NCBI RefSeq assembly: GCF_003444775.1
Contig: NZ_CP021081.1
Coordinates: 1,662,001 to 1,726,000, forward strand
DNA length: 64,000 bases
Origin: Deinococcus ficus
GTDB taxonomy: Bacteria; Deinococcota; Deinococci; Deinococcales; Deinococcaceae
Direction of reading: 5' to 3'
Shown: piece by piece, positions 1 to 10,212 of the stretch
Numbering within the stretch: the stretch's first letter is position 1
Layout: each line of letters opens with the position of its first letter
Notes under the pieces: model-generated
Told to the model about the DNA's origin: nothing
What the model saw: only the letters and a program-made list of their open reading frames with translations
Database searches by the model: none
Position numbers and translations under genes: made by a program

Positions 1-1034
1 AGCGCCTCCTCCAGGCTGTCTATGGTGCGGAGGCTGGCGGTCAGCGCCAGGAACTCCTGTCCGTAATCGGTGTCCGCGGCGGGAGTGGCCGGGAGGCCGG
101 CGGCGTGCAGCACCTCCAGGCTGGCCGGGTCGGCGCGGAGGTCCACGCCCTCCCGCACCAGCGCGCCCGCGATGGCGGGCAGGGCGGGCAGCGCCCCCCG
201 GTGCACCAGCAGCGTGTCCAGGGCGTTGCAGGCGCTGGGCTTCTGCACCTTGGCGTTCACGAGCAGCTCGGCGGCGCGCTGCACGTCGGCCGGGTCACGC
301 GTGAAGCTCTCGTCCAGGTACACGTGCACCACGCCGATCCCGCCCACGATCACGGGCACGGTGGCGTTCTCCACGCAGTAGCGGTGCAGGCCCGCCCCGC
401 CGCGCGGAATGATGGCGTCCACCAGGTCGTCCAGACGTAGCAGGTCCCGCACGCGCTCCCGGTCCGGGTCGTGAATCACCTGCACCGCGCCCGCCGGCAG
501 GCCGCAGGCGGCCAGGGCCGCGTGAATGCAGCTTTCCAGTGCGGCGTTCGTGTGCACAGTCTCCTTCCCGCCGCGCAGGATCACGGCGTTCCCGGTCATC
601 AGGGCCAGGGCAGCCACGTCCACGGTGACGTTCGGGCGGGACTCGTAGATCACGCCCAGCACACCCAGCGGCACGCGCAGCTGCGACACGCGGACGCCGC
701 TGGGCAGGGTGCGCGCGGCGGTGCGCTCCCCCACCGGGTCCGGCAGGGCGGCCACCGCCTGCACGTCCAGGGCCAGGGCGGCCAGGGCCGCGGGCGAGAG
801 GCGCAGGCGGTCCAGCATCGCGGCGGGCAGCCCGGCGGCTTCCGCCTGCTGCACATCCCGGGCGTTCGCCTCCAGAATCAGGTCGGCGTGGGCGTGCAGT
901 TCCTGCGCGAGTCGGTGCAGCGCGGCCTGCTTCTGCGCGGTGTCCAGGGAGCGCAGCGTCCGGGCGGCCTGCCGTGCCCGTACGCCCAGGTCACGGACGG
1001 TGGGCGGCGTGGGGGTGGGGTCGGCTCCGGTCAT
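1..1034 (-). CDS. proA: Gamma-glutamyl phosphate reductase ProA (C-terminus outside window)
   Basis: Cytosolic NADPH-dependent reduction of gamma-glutamyl phosphate to glutamate semialdehyde, the second step of proline synthesis. About 344 codons are present; the family has roughly 415-430, so the 3' end lies beyond base 1. Recognisable motifs are [25 protein letters not shown] and [11 protein letters not shown], the last holding the catalytic cysteine. Start ATG at 1034 (MTGADPTP) is chosen because TACGCT (1041-1046) lies six bases upstream and there is no Shine-Dalgarno sequence, so the mRNA is probably leaderless. proB is not in the window. Confidence 0.93.
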   Translation of the reverse strand, partial: MTGADPTPTPPTVRDLGVRARQAARTLRSLDTAQKQAALHRLAQELHAHADLILEANARDVQQAEAAGLPAAMLDRLRLSPAALAALALDVQAVAALPDPVGERTAARTLPSGVRVSQLRVPLGVLGVIYESRPNVTVDVAALALMTGNAVILRGGKETVHTNAALESCIHAALAACGLPAGAVQVIHDPDRERVRDLLRLDDLVDAIIPRGGAGLHRYCVENATVPVIVGGIGVVHVYLDESFTRDPADVQRAAELLVNAKVQKPSACNALDTLLVHRGALPALPAIAGALVREGVDLRADPASLEVLHAAGLPATPAADTDYGQEFLALTASLRTIDSLEEA

Positions 1035-1117
1035 GGGTGCAGCGTATGCGGCCCGGCCTGCCTGCGCGGTGGGTCGCGTAGGCAGGCCGGGCCGGAAGGC
1101 GGGTCAGGCGGCGTGGT

Positions 1118-2128
1118 TCAGGAGAGCTCGGGGAGGCGCAGCTGCCACTCGGTGAACTGCGCCCACGGCTGGAAGCCCAGCGCCACGTTGATGCCCAGCA
1201 TCGCCGCGTTCACGTTCGCGTTGTTCGTCTGCACCCAGTGGATGCCCGGGCATTCCTGGGCCGCGTGCTCCAGCATGGCGGCCTTCAGCCATTTGCCCAG
1301 GCCCAGTCCGCGGGCTTCGGGACGCACGGCGGTGGCGCCCTGGTACAGCAGGGGCGCGCGGTGCTGGTCCCAGAAGACCTCGGTGTAGCCGTCCAGCCGG
1401 CCGCTGGGGAGGTGCTCGGCGGCCATCAGCAGGCGGGTCTCGCCGGCCTCGACGATCATGGCCTCCCACTCGCGGACCATCTGGGGCGTGATCACCCAGT
1501 CGTCCATGTCCAGGTCGCCTTTCGGGGCGGTGTTCATGACCATCATCATGTCCACGACGCGCTCCAGGTACTCGTCCGGCACCACGGTCCAGACGTGCAG
1601 GCGGTATTCGTCGCCGTCCGGGCGGGTCTGCCAGGCGCGCAGCTGCGCGGCGTCCAGGGCGGTCATGTCCAGCCGGCTGACGCGCATGGGCAGGGCCGGC
1701 TGCGCGCCCAGGTGCCGGGCGAAGGCCTCGCCGTCCGGGTTGCGGTCGGTGGTGCCGAAGGTCACGGTGGTGCGCGCCTCGCGCCGCGCGACGCGTTCCA
1801 GTTCACGGGCGACCTGGGTGCCCAGGCCGCGGCCGCGGGCCTGGGGGTGCACGGTCAGGCGGGCGTGGGCGTTGTGGAGGTTCTGCTCGGTGTCCCAGCT
1901 CAGGCGGCCCCAGGCGAGCACCCGGGTGCCGTCGCGGATCACGAACTGGGCGTCGCGTTCGGTGGAGTTCAGGTGGGTGAGGCTCACGGCCTCCTGCTCG
2001 GGCCGGAGGGGTGGGTCCTCGGGGAAGGCGTGGAGGAAGCCGGCGGCGAGCAGCTCACCGACGGCCAGCCGCTCCTCCTGGAAAGCGGTCCGGGCTTCAA
2101 ATGGTTCAACGGTGAGGGTCAGGGTCAT
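1118..2128 (-). CDS. Tandem GNAT-family N-acetyltransferase
   Basis: Two GNAT domains in one 336-residue chain. The first has the acetyl-CoA loop [12 protein letters not shown] and the second [12 protein letters not shown], followed by an [16 protein letters not shown] segment typical of the last GNAT helix. The acetyl acceptor cannot be told from sequence; fused GNAT pairs occur in antibiotic and amino-acid acetylating enzymes. Start ATG at 2128 ([10 protein letters not shown]) is preferred over an in-frame ATG at 2152 because CACACT (2135-2140), a near match to the TAnnnT box, sits six bases before it. A weak promoter or leaderless start is therefore inferred, not proven. Confidence 0.82.
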   Translation of the reverse strand: MTLTLTVEPFEARTAFQEERLAVGELLAAGFLHAFPEDPPLRPEQEAVSLTHLNSTERDAQFVIRDGTRVLAWGRLSWDTEQNLHNAHARLTVHPQARGRGLGTQVARELERVARREARTTVTFGTTDRNPDGEAFARHLGAQPALPMRVSRLDMTALDAAQLRAWQTRPDGDEYRLHVWTVVPDEYLERVVDMMMVMNTAPKGDLDMDDWVITPQMVREWEAMIVEAGETRLLMAAEHLPSGRLDGYTEVFWDQHRAPLLYQGATAVRPEARGLGLGKWLKAAMLEHAAQECPGIHWVQTNNANVNAAMLGINVALGFQPWAQFTEWQLRLPELS

Positions 2129-2226
2129 GTGAACAGTGTGCGCCGTCTCCATTCAGCGTGCATCGGCCGTGCAGCGCAGGGCACCGGCCCGGGCGTTAGG
2201 CCAAATGGACGAGGCACAACAGAAGA

Positions 2227-2248
2227 CCCCCGCCACGGCGGGCGGGGG
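2227..2248 (-). terminator. Terminator of sigA
   Basis: CCCCCGCC (2227-2234) and GGCGGGGG (2241-2248) form an 8-bp stem with a 6-base loop, 18 bases past the sigA stop. On the minus strand it is followed by a T-rich run (TCTTCTGTT), as expected for intrinsic termination. Confidence 0.75.
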
Positions 2249-2265
2249 CAGTCGGGTTCCTTGGT

Positions 2266-3924
<1,659 letters not shown>

Positions 3925-4176
3925 GCGGCCTCCTCGGGGACGGATATCAGTGGTCAGGAACGTCAGAAACGCAGGAATCTCGGGCAGGAACAGGCTGGAA
4001 AGCGGCGGCTCCGGTCAGGAGGGGACGGCGCCCGGTCAGGCCGCGGCGGGCCGGGGGTCGCCAGTCAGAACGCGTCAGTCTAGCAAACGGCGCCAGCAAC
4101 CGAATACTTTACCATCTCCAGAGCTGGGGCGCGCCCTGAACGCGCACAGAGAAGGTGTACACAAGCGGGCCGTGCC
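3925..4176 (-). promoter_or_regulatory. sigA promoter and long 5' leader
   Basis: Gap of about 250 bases between sigA and the next leftward gene. On the minus strand TAGACT (4082 down to 4077) is the only clear TAnnnT box; the -35 region (around 4100-4105) is weak. Transcription from here would give a leader of about 145 bases. The leader holds six GTCAG words on the plus strand (3953, 3962, 4014, 4035, 4064, 4074), that is CTGAC in the RNA. No hairpin with a T-run is obvious for the gene ending at 4177. Confidence 0.45.
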
Positions 4177-5379
4177 TCAGGCGGGGCGCTGGGCGCGCAG
4201 GCCCTTGAACCCGCCCTCACGGAACAGGACCTCGACCGGGCCGACGCCCGCCATCGCCTGCTCGTACGGCAGCGGGTCGTTCGCCACGAGGTACAGCGTG
4301 CCCCCAGGATTCAGGCGGCGCTGCGCCGCGGCGATGAATTCCCGCGCGACGTCCAGCACCACGCCGCGGCCCACGTGGAAGGGCGGGTTGGTCAGCACCA
4401 CGTCGAAGGTCCGGTCCGCCAGGGCCGCGTCCACGTCGCTGTGCACCACCTCGCCGCTCAGGCCGTTGGCGTCCAGGGTGGCCTGCGCGCTGCGCACGCT
4501 CTGCAGGTCGCCGTCCACCAGAGTGACCTGCGCACCGCGGCGCGCCGCCCACGCGCCGATCAGGCCGGTGCCGCAGCCCAGGTCCAGCACACGCTTCCCG
4601 TTCAGGTCCAGGCCGTCCAGGGCGGCCAGCAGCAGCGCCGTGGCCTTGTCGGGCTTCGCGGCGCTGAACACGCCGGGCAGGCCCACCACCGTCAGGTCGC
4701 CGGTCTCGTACCGGTCGGCGTCCGGGTAGGCGGGGGTGGGGCCGGGGCGGCGCACGAGTTTCGCCACGCGCATCCCGCCGTCCCGGGCGATGGTCTCCCC
4801 CGTTCCGAAGGCCGCGCCGGCCGCGCGGACATACCGGTCGAAGCCCTTGTCGCGATCCCCGGCGAGGAACAGCGTGCCGCCGGGCGGGGTGTTCGCGTGT
4901 GCCCAGGCCACCTGGGCCATCGCGTAGGCGGTCCCGCGGTCCCCGGCGAGCACCAGGGCCACCGTCCGGGCGCGGTCCGGCCAGCGGTCCGTCAGGGGGT
5001 CGCCGGGCACCGCCGCGTGGGCGTCCAGGCCGGCGGCGGCCAGGGTCGAGAGCGCGGCCGCCGAGCCCTCCACGGCCCGCAGGGTCACGCCCGGCAGGCT
5101 GGCGAGCAGGCCGCCCATGGCGGTGAGGTCCAGCACCTCCCCGCGCACCTTGCCCTTGCGCATGGTGTGGGCCAGCAGGGCCTGGGCGGCGTCCACGTCG
5201 GAGAAGCCGCGCACGCCGGGTTTGGTCAGGGCGTGCAGGCCGTCCAGCCGTTCGGGCAGCAGCGCAGGGCGCGGCGCGGCGTAGCCGGGGTCGGCGGGGG
5301 CCGCAGGCCGGGCGGCCGGGGCGGGCTGCGGGTCGCGCTTCCCGGCGAAGCGGATCTTCTGGCGGCGTGGTCCGGTCAT
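4177..5379 (-). CDS. RsmC/RlmG-like rRNA guanine-N2 methyltransferase
   Basis: Class I SAM-dependent methyltransferase of about 400 aa with the two-domain layout of RsmC/RlmG: a degenerate N-terminal methyltransferase-like half and an active C-terminal half. The C-terminal half has the SAM loop VLDLGCGTGLIGAW and the catalytic NPPFHVGRG; NPPFH marks enzymes that methylate the exocyclic amine of guanine, so an rRNA m2G target is likely but the position is not known. Start ATG at 5379 (MTGPRRQKIRF) has GGAGGG just upstream; an in-frame ATG at 5415 would add 12 Arg-rich residues with no ribosome site. Confidence 0.82.
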   Translation of the reverse strand: MTGPRRQKIRFAGKRDPQPAPAARPAAPADPGYAAPRPALLPERLDGLHALTKPGVRGFSDVDAAQALLAHTMRKGKVRGEVLDLTAMGGLLASLPGVTLRAVEGSAAALSTLAAAGLDAHAAVPGDPLTDRWPDRARTVALVLAGDRGTAYAMAQVAWAHANTPPGGTLFLAGDRDKGFDRYVRAAGAAFGTGETIARDGGMRVAKLVRRPGPTPAYPDADRYETGDLTVVGLPGVFSAAKPDKATALLLAALDGLDLNGKRVLDLGCGTGLIGAWAARRGAQVTLVDGDLQSVRSAQATLDANGLSGEVVHSDVDAALADRTFDVVLTNPPFHVGRGVVLDVAREFIAAAQRRLNPGGTLYLVANDPLPYEQAMAGVGPVEVLFREGGFKGLRAQRPA

Positions 5380-5505
5380 TGCCCTCCGTGCTATCACACC
5401 CCGCCGGCGCTGCATGAAGGGACGCCCGGGGCAGGGGGCGGCCGGTCGGCAGGGGATCTCAAGCGGGGTTCATGCGCGGCAAATCGTTGGTGTACGGACG
5501 ACGCG

Positions 5506-5597
5506 TATTCTTCAGGCGTTCCACAATCTCCGGCCGACCGGGTGAAGTCGGCTCTGCCGTCCCGCTGTCCGGCTCACCCCGCAGAGCGGGGCTTTTT
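5506..5597 (+). ncRNA. Candidate small structured RNA with its own promoter and terminator
   Basis: No plus-strand gene lies near, yet a clear plus-strand intrinsic terminator occurs here. TATTCT (5506-5511), with TCGTTG (5484-5489) 16 bases upstream, could start an RNA near 5518 of about 80 nt. It would hold the stem GCCGAC/GTCGGC (5533-5538 with 5547-5552) and the terminator stem. GCTCTGC (5551-5557) can instead pair with GCAGAGC (5581-5587), excluding both stems. I recognise no known RNA family. Confidence 0.4.
5577..5597 (+). terminator. Intrinsic terminator with no gene upstream on this strand
   Basis: CCCCGC (5577-5582), AGA loop, GCGGGG (5586-5591), then CTTTTT (5592-5597). The T-run is on the plus strand, so it does not serve the leftward PaaK-like gene that ends at 5613. 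Confidence 0.7.
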
Positions 5598-5612
5598 CTG
5601 ACTGCCCGTCGC

Positions 5613-6767
5613 TCAGTGGCGGTCGTCCTGCACGCCCGCCCCCACGTGCCCGGGCTGCACCTCCAGCTGATCCACCCGCACGGCGAAGCGGCGCTGGAAG
5701 TCCGCGCGCAGGTCGTCCAGGTCCGGGGAGGTTTCCCCGGCGACAGTCAGGGCGATGCGGTCCGCGCCGTTCACGGAATGCAGGCGCAGGGTGTGCTGCG
5801 CGTGGTCCAGGCCGTGCCCCGCCAGCCAGAAGGCGACCTCCCGCGGGAACAGTTTCACGCCCTTGACCTTCAGCATGCCGCCCACGTTCCCGAACACCCC
5901 GCCCGGCAGCACCGCGCCGCCCGGCCGGCGCTCCAGGCGCGTCAGGTCCCCGGTGCGGAAACGCAGCAGCGGCATGGCCTGCTTGCTCAGGTGGGTGACC
6001 ACCAGTTCCCCCCGCTCGCCGTCCGGCACGGGCTGGCCGGTTTCCGGGTCGATCACCTCCACGAACACCCAGTCGTCCAGCACCCGCAGGCCGTCCTTGG
6101 CCGGGGTTTCCAGCGCGATCAGGCCCGCCTCGCTGGTGGCGTAACAGTCCAGCGCCAGGCCGCCCAGCGCCGCCTCGACGCGCTCGCGGCGCCCGGCGAT
6201 GCTGGTGAAGGGTTCTCCGGCGGCGATCAGGAGTTCCACTCGCGCGCCGGCCTCCCCGAGTTTCTGCGCGAAGCTCGGCGCGGACACCAGCACCCGCACG
6301 TTCAGGCGCCTCAGGGTGTCGAGCTGCGCCTCGGTCTCGCCCGGGCCGAAGGGCAGGGTCTTGGCGCCCAGGGCCTCCAGGCCGTCCTGCATGAGCCAGC
6401 CGCCGGCGAAGCGGTGGTACCCGAACGCCACCTGCGCGTGGTCGCCGGGCCGCACGCCCGCCCGCGCGAAGGCTGCCGCGCTCGCCCGGCCGTGGGCGTC
6501 CACGTCGGCGCGGGTGGCGTACTCCGGCAGCCAGCCGCCGCCGGGGTGCGGGGTGAGGTGCACGCGCACGGCGTCCGGGTGCACGAGCTCGCCCGCTTCG
6601 AAGGCGGCGGTGAGGCGGTCGCGGGTGAGGAAGGGCACCTCGCTCCAGGGAGCGTCGTCCGGGAGGTGGGCCAGGGCAGCGCGGTACAGCGGCAGGGCGC
6701 GCAGGCGCGCGAGCAGGTCGGGCACGCCGTGCGGCGCGGCGGCCTGGGGGGTCAGGGTGTGGGTCAT
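5613..6767 (-). CDS. PaaK-like adenylate-forming CoA ligase
   Basis: AMP-forming ligase of the phenylacetate-CoA ligase branch, 384 aa, a little shorter than PaaK (about 430). The family activates a carboxylic acid with ATP and transfers it to CoA. Visible motifs are AAGEPF, YATSEAG (the acyl-adenylate motif), LLRFRTGDLTRLE with the conserved RTGD, and GGMLKVKGVKLFP, which holds the C-terminal lysine region. The usual N-terminal Ser/Thr-Gly-rich P-loop is not obvious, so the nucleotide loop is weak or divergent. Start ATG at 6767 has GGAG six bases upstream. It is the last gene of the leftward liv operon, 76 bases after livF. Confidence 0.8.
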   Translation of the reverse strand: MTHTLTPQAAAPHGVPDLLARLRALPLYRAALAHLPDDAPWSEVPFLTRDRLTAAFEAGELVHPDAVRVHLTPHPGGGWLPEYATRADVDAHGRASAAAFARAGVRPGDHAQVAFGYHRFAGGWLMQDGLEALGAKTLPFGPGETEAQLDTLRRLNVRVLVSAPSFAQKLGEAGARVELLIAAGEPFTSIAGRRERVEAALGGLALDCYATSEAGLIALETPAKDGLRVLDDWVFVEVIDPETGQPVPDGERGELVVTHLSKQAMPLLRFRTGDLTRLERRPGGAVLPGGVFGNVGGMLKVKGVKLFPREVAFWLAGHGLDHAQHTLRLHSVNGADRIALTVAGETSPDLDDLRADFQRRFAVRVDQLEVQPGHVGAGVQDDRH

Positions 6768-6843
6768 GGGCGACTCCAGGCCACGCGCGGGTGGCCCCGT
6801 CCCGGCCGGAGCGGCGGGAGAGGAAAGGGGACAAAGGGCGGGG

Positions 6844-7710
6844 TTACATCCAGCGTTTGCGGCGCTTGTAGCTCTTGACCTCGCGGAAGCTCTTGCGGCT
6901 GCCGTGCTCGGTGACGCCCAAGTAGAACTCCTTGACGTCCGGGTTGCTGGCGAGTTCCGCGCTGCGGCCCTCCATCACGATCCGGCCGCCTTCCATCACG
7001 TACCCGTAATCGCTGTTGCGCAGGGCGATGTTGGCGTTCTGCTCCACGACCAGAACCCCCAGGCCCTCGGCGCGGTTGATGTGCCGGACGTTCTCGAAGA
7101 TCTCCTGCACCAGCAGCGGCGCCAGCCCCAGGCTGGGTTCATCCAGCAGCAGCACCTTCGGGTGGGCCATCAGGGCCCGGCCGATGGCGATCATCTGCTG
7201 CTCCCCGCCGGAGGTGTACCCGGCCTGCTTGTGCCGCAGGTCCCGGAGTTTCGGGAAGTAGGTGTAGATGCGCTCCAGGTCGGCCTGCCAGTTGCCGCGG
7301 CCCAGAATCGCGCCGGCGCGCAGGTTCTCCTCGATGGACAGGTGCTTGAACACCCGCCGGCCTTCCGGGACCTGCACCACGCCGCTTTTCACGACGTCCG
7401 TGCCGGTCATGCCGGAGAGCGTGCGGCCCTCGAAGGTGACGGTGCCCTCACGGATCTTGCCGTTCTCCGGCTTGAGCAGCCCGGAGATGGCGCGCAGGGT
7501 GGTGGTCTTCCCGGCGCCATTCGTGCCGAGCAGGCTGGTGATGCTGCCCGCCCGGACCGTCAGCGACACGCCGCGCAGCACCTGAACGATGTCGTGGTAC
7601 ACGACCTCCACGTTGTTCACGGTCAGGTCGCTCGCCATGGCCGTCTTCACCGGCGCGGGCGGCGCGGCGTGCACGGCCGGGGGTGGGGGAACGGGGGTGG
7701 GTGCGGTCAA
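6844..7710 (-). CDS. livF: Branched-chain-type ABC transporter ATPase LivF
   Basis: Second cytoplasmic ATPase of the Liv-type importer, 288 aa. It has Walker A GTNGAGKTT, signature TSGGEQQMIAIGRAL, Walker B VLLLDEPSLGLAP and the switch histidine region VVEQNAN. The start is TTG at 7710, supported by GGAGG five bases upstream; this gives a Pro/Ala-rich 24-residue lead before MASDLTVNN, which is an alternative start. The C-terminus has a basic extension (SYKRRKRW) absent from the E. coli protein. It follows livK after a strong hairpin and precedes the PaaK-like gene. Confidence 0.92.
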   Translation of the reverse strand: MTAPTPVPPPPAVHAAPPAPVKTAMASDLTVNNVEVVYHDIVQVLRGVSLTVRAGSITSLLGTNGAGKTTTLRAISGLLKPENGKIREGTVTFEGRTLSGMTGTDVVKSGVVQVPEGRRVFKHLSIEENLRAGAILGRGNWQADLERIYTYFPKLRDLRHKQAGYTSGGEQQMIAIGRALMAHPKVLLLDEPSLGLAPLLVQEIFENVRHINRAEGLGVLVVEQNANIALRNSDYGYVMEGGRIVMEGRSAELASNPDVKEFYLGVTEHGSRKSFREVKSYKRRKRWM

Positions 7711-7732
7711 GGGAACCTCCAGTGGAACGGAG

Positions 7733-7761
7733 GGGCCATGAACGCGGGGGGTTCATGGCCC
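7733..7761 (-). repeat. Perfect inverted repeat between livK and livF
   Basis: GGGCCATGAAC (7733-7743) and GTTCATGGCCC (7751-7761) form an 11-bp perfect stem with a 7-base loop, directly after the livK stop at 7770. There is no T-run, so it may be a partial terminator or a 3' mRNA stabiliser that raises livK over livF. Confidence 0.7.
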
Positions 7762-7769
7762 GGGGGCGC

Positions 7770-8966
7770 TTACTTCAGGGGGTGGACCAGGGGGAACAGC
7801 TTGCTGCGCTGCGCGCCCGTGATCGCCTGGAAGTTCCCGGTCGCGTCGGCCTGCAGCAGGCGCAGGCTCTCGGCGCCCACGTGGTCTTTCGCGCTGAAGC
7901 TCACCGGGCCCACCGTGAAGCCGGGGTTGAAGGCCCTGCTGCCGTTCATGCCAGTCAGCGCCTTGAACACCGTGCCGGCGTTCACGTCCTTCCCGGCGCG
8001 TTTCATGGCTTCCACCGCAATGCTCGCCACCAGCATGCCGCTGGTGTAGTGCACGCTGCGGATCGTGTCGGCCTTGCGGCCGTACTGCGCGCCGATCTTC
8101 TTCACCAGCTGGATGCCGGGCTTGTCGGCCTCGTCGTACATGTAGTAGCTGGTCGCCCAGATGAACTTGTTCGCGGCGTCCCCGGCAAGTTTGGTCAGGT
8201 CCTCCCCGCCGGTGTAGTGCGCGCCGAGGTGCTGCATCTTCCCGAGCAGGTTCAGGCGTTTGGCGTCTTTCAGGATGTTCGCGACCGGCCCGGCGGTGTT
8301 CTGGTGAATCACGTACTCCACGCCCGCCGACTCGAAGCGCTTGAGGAGCGCGGTGTTGTCCAGGTTGTTCCCGCCGACTTCCTGAACGTCCACGATCTTC
8401 ACGCCCAGGCGCGCGGCGGCCTTCTTCACGTCGTCCACCGGCGCGCGGCCGAAGGGGCTGGGGTTCACGACCAGCGCGACCTTGGCGCCTTTCTTCTTCG
8501 CGCCGATCCACTCCACCAGGCTCACGAGCTGTTCGCTGTACGAGCTGATCGGCAGGAACAGGTAGTCGCTGTCGGCCCCGTCGATGTTGCCGATGTGGTA
8601 GCTGCCGGGCAGGGTGGGGATCTTCGTTTCCTGAATGGTGCCCTTGAGCTGCAGGGTTCCGCCGGTGCTGTAGCCCAGGAACATCGCCACGTTCATGTTG
8701 CCCACGTAGTCCTCGAAGTTCCGCTGCGTGTTCGCGTTGTTGTACTGGTCGTCGCGGACCACGCAGTTGAGCTTCGTGCCGGGAATCATGTTCTGCGCGT
8801 TGGCGTACTTGCAGTAGTCCTCGATGCCTGCCGCGTAGCTCGCGCCGGCGTCACTGGTGGGGCCGGTGATCGCTCCGGACCACCCCAGCGTCACGGTCTT
8901 CTGGGCCACGGCGAGAGAAACGGTGACCAGAGCAGCCAGCGGGATCATTTTCTTGACGTTCATCAT
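7770..8966 (-). CDS. livK: Liv-type ABC transporter substrate-binding protein
   Basis: Exported type 1 solute-binding protein, 398 aa, with a signal peptide (MMNVKKMIPLAALVTVSLAVAQ, cleavage after AVAQ) and the family opening TLGWSGAITGPTSDAG. It delivers substrate to LivHM. ATG at 8966 is chosen because GGAGG lies six bases upstream. The operon also holds three acyl-activating enzymes counting its divergent neighbour, so the ligand may be a short, aromatic or fatty carboxylic acid rather than leucine; the sequence does not decide this. A pyrimidine-rich spacer of 133 bases separates it from livM. Confidence 0.88.
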   Translation of the reverse strand: MMNVKKMIPLAALVTVSLAVAQKTVTLGWSGAITGPTSDAGASYAAGIEDYCKYANAQNMIPGTKLNCVVRDDQYNNANTQRNFEDYVGNMNVAMFLGYSTGGTLQLKGTIQETKIPTLPGSYHIGNIDGADSDYLFLPISSYSEQLVSLVEWIGAKKKGAKVALVVNPSPFGRAPVDDVKKAAARLGVKIVDVQEVGGNNLDNTALLKRFESAGVEYVIHQNTAGPVANILKDAKRLNLLGKMQHLGAHYTGGEDLTKLAGDAANKFIWATSYYMYDEADKPGIQLVKKIGAQYGRKADTIRSVHYTSGMLVASIAVEAMKRAGKDVNAGTVFKALTGMNGSRAFNPGFTVGPVSFSAKDHVGAESLRLLQADATGNFQAITGAQRSKLFPLVHPLK

Positions 8967-9099
8967 GGGGTTCCTCCAGGAACAGGCGCCACCGGCGCGA
9001 AGAAAGGGCGAATAAGAAGGGGGACGTTGGGAAAGATGGAGAGGGGTAAGGGGGTAGAATCGTTTACGGTGTGCGGCGCCGTCTCGAGCCGCGTCCGGG

Positions 9100-10173
9100 T
9101 CAGAACTTGTACGGCCACTTCTTGAAGTACATGCGCGTGAGGCGCCACCAGTTCGCCAGGCCGCGCGGTTCGAACATCAGGAACAGCACGATCGCCAGGC
9201 CGAAGGTCAGGGGTTTCATGGCGGAGGCCACGTCCACGCCTTCCGGGAAGATGCTCGCGCTGCCCAGCGATTCACTGGCGGTGCCCATCAGGCGGTCCAG
9301 CGTCACGATGAACATGGGGCCCAGGAACGCGCCCGGCAGGCTGCCCAGGCCTCCCACGATGGCCATGGCGAGCAGCTGCACGCTGGTGTGGAGCATGTAG
9401 TCCTCGATGACCACGGCCTTCTGGAAGTACGCGAACAGGCCCCCGGCGATGCCGGCGTACAGGCTGCCGAGCATGAAGGCGGTGAGTTTGGCGGTGCCGG
9501 GGTTGATGCCCATGGCGGCGGCGGCGCGGTCGTTGTCGCGTACGGCGATCATGCTGCGGCCGTGTTTGGTGCGCAGCACGTTGCGCCACAGCAGCGCGAG
9601 GAGCACCAGGACGGGCAGGATGATGTAGTACCAGAAGATGTTGTGGTTCAGGAACGAGTCCTCGATGCCGAACACGACGGGTTTGGGCATGCTGATGGAC
9701 CCGCCCTGTTCCAGCAGCGGGGAGTGGCCCACGCCCCACTCGAAGATCACCTGGAAGGCCAGCGTGGCGACCGCGAGGTACAGGTACTTCAGGCGCAGGC
9801 TGGGCAGGCCCACGATGGTGCCGACCAGCGCGCCGGCCAGACCGCCGATGGGAATGGCAAGGAAGAACGGCAGGTTCAGTTTCGTGGCGGCCAGCGCGGT
9901 GGCGTAGGCGCCCACGCCCATGAAGGCCGCCTGGCCGATGTTGATCAGGCCGGTGTAGCCGGTGGTGATGTTCAGTCCGATCACGGCGATGGCGTAGATC
10001 AGGATCATGTTCACGTCGCGCAGCATGGTCTTGGGCAGGATCAGCGGGAGCAGCAGCAGCAGCCCCAGGCCCAGGATCAGGCTCGCCTGTTCGGCATACG
10101 TGGCGAAGATCGTCTGGTCCTGCTGGTAGCGCACGCGGTAGTTGCCGGTCTGCGTGAAGCGGGAGGCGGGCAT
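9100..10173 (-). CDS. livM: Branched-chain-type ABC transporter permease LivM
   Basis: Inner-membrane permease, 357 aa, with about ten hydrophobic segments after a 35-residue polar start. The conserved loop GYTGLINIGQAAFMGVGAY and the EAA-like region with GGLGSLPGAFLGP identify it as LivM, the partner of LivH. Start ATG at 10173 has AGGAG eight bases upstream. It lies 39 bases after livH in the same leftward operon. Confidence 0.93.
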   Translation of the reverse strand: MPASRFTQTGNYRVRYQQDQTIFATYAEQASLILGLGLLLLLPLILPKTMLRDVNMILIYAIAVIGLNITTGYTGLINIGQAAFMGVGAYATALAATKLNLPFFLAIPIGGLAGALVGTIVGLPSLRLKYLYLAVATLAFQVIFEWGVGHSPLLEQGGSISMPKPVVFGIEDSFLNHNIFWYYIILPVLVLLALLWRNVLRTKHGRSMIAVRDNDRAAAAMGINPGTAKLTAFMLGSLYAGIAGGLFAYFQKAVVIEDYMLHTSVQLLAMAIVGGLGSLPGAFLGPMFIVTLDRLMGTASESLGSASIFPEGVDVASAMKPLTFGLAIVLFLMFEPRGLANWWRLTRMYFKKWPYKF

Positions 10174-10212
10174 CAGCGGCGCTCCTGAGGGTCGCGCCCG
10201 GTGGCGGGGAGG

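Noticed and set aside
5440..5600. Known riboswitch classes (SAM, TPP, cobalamin, glycine, T-box) or SRP RNA in the 5.5-kb region
   Set aside because: None of their conserved cores could be found by eye, so only an unnamed RNA candidate is reported.
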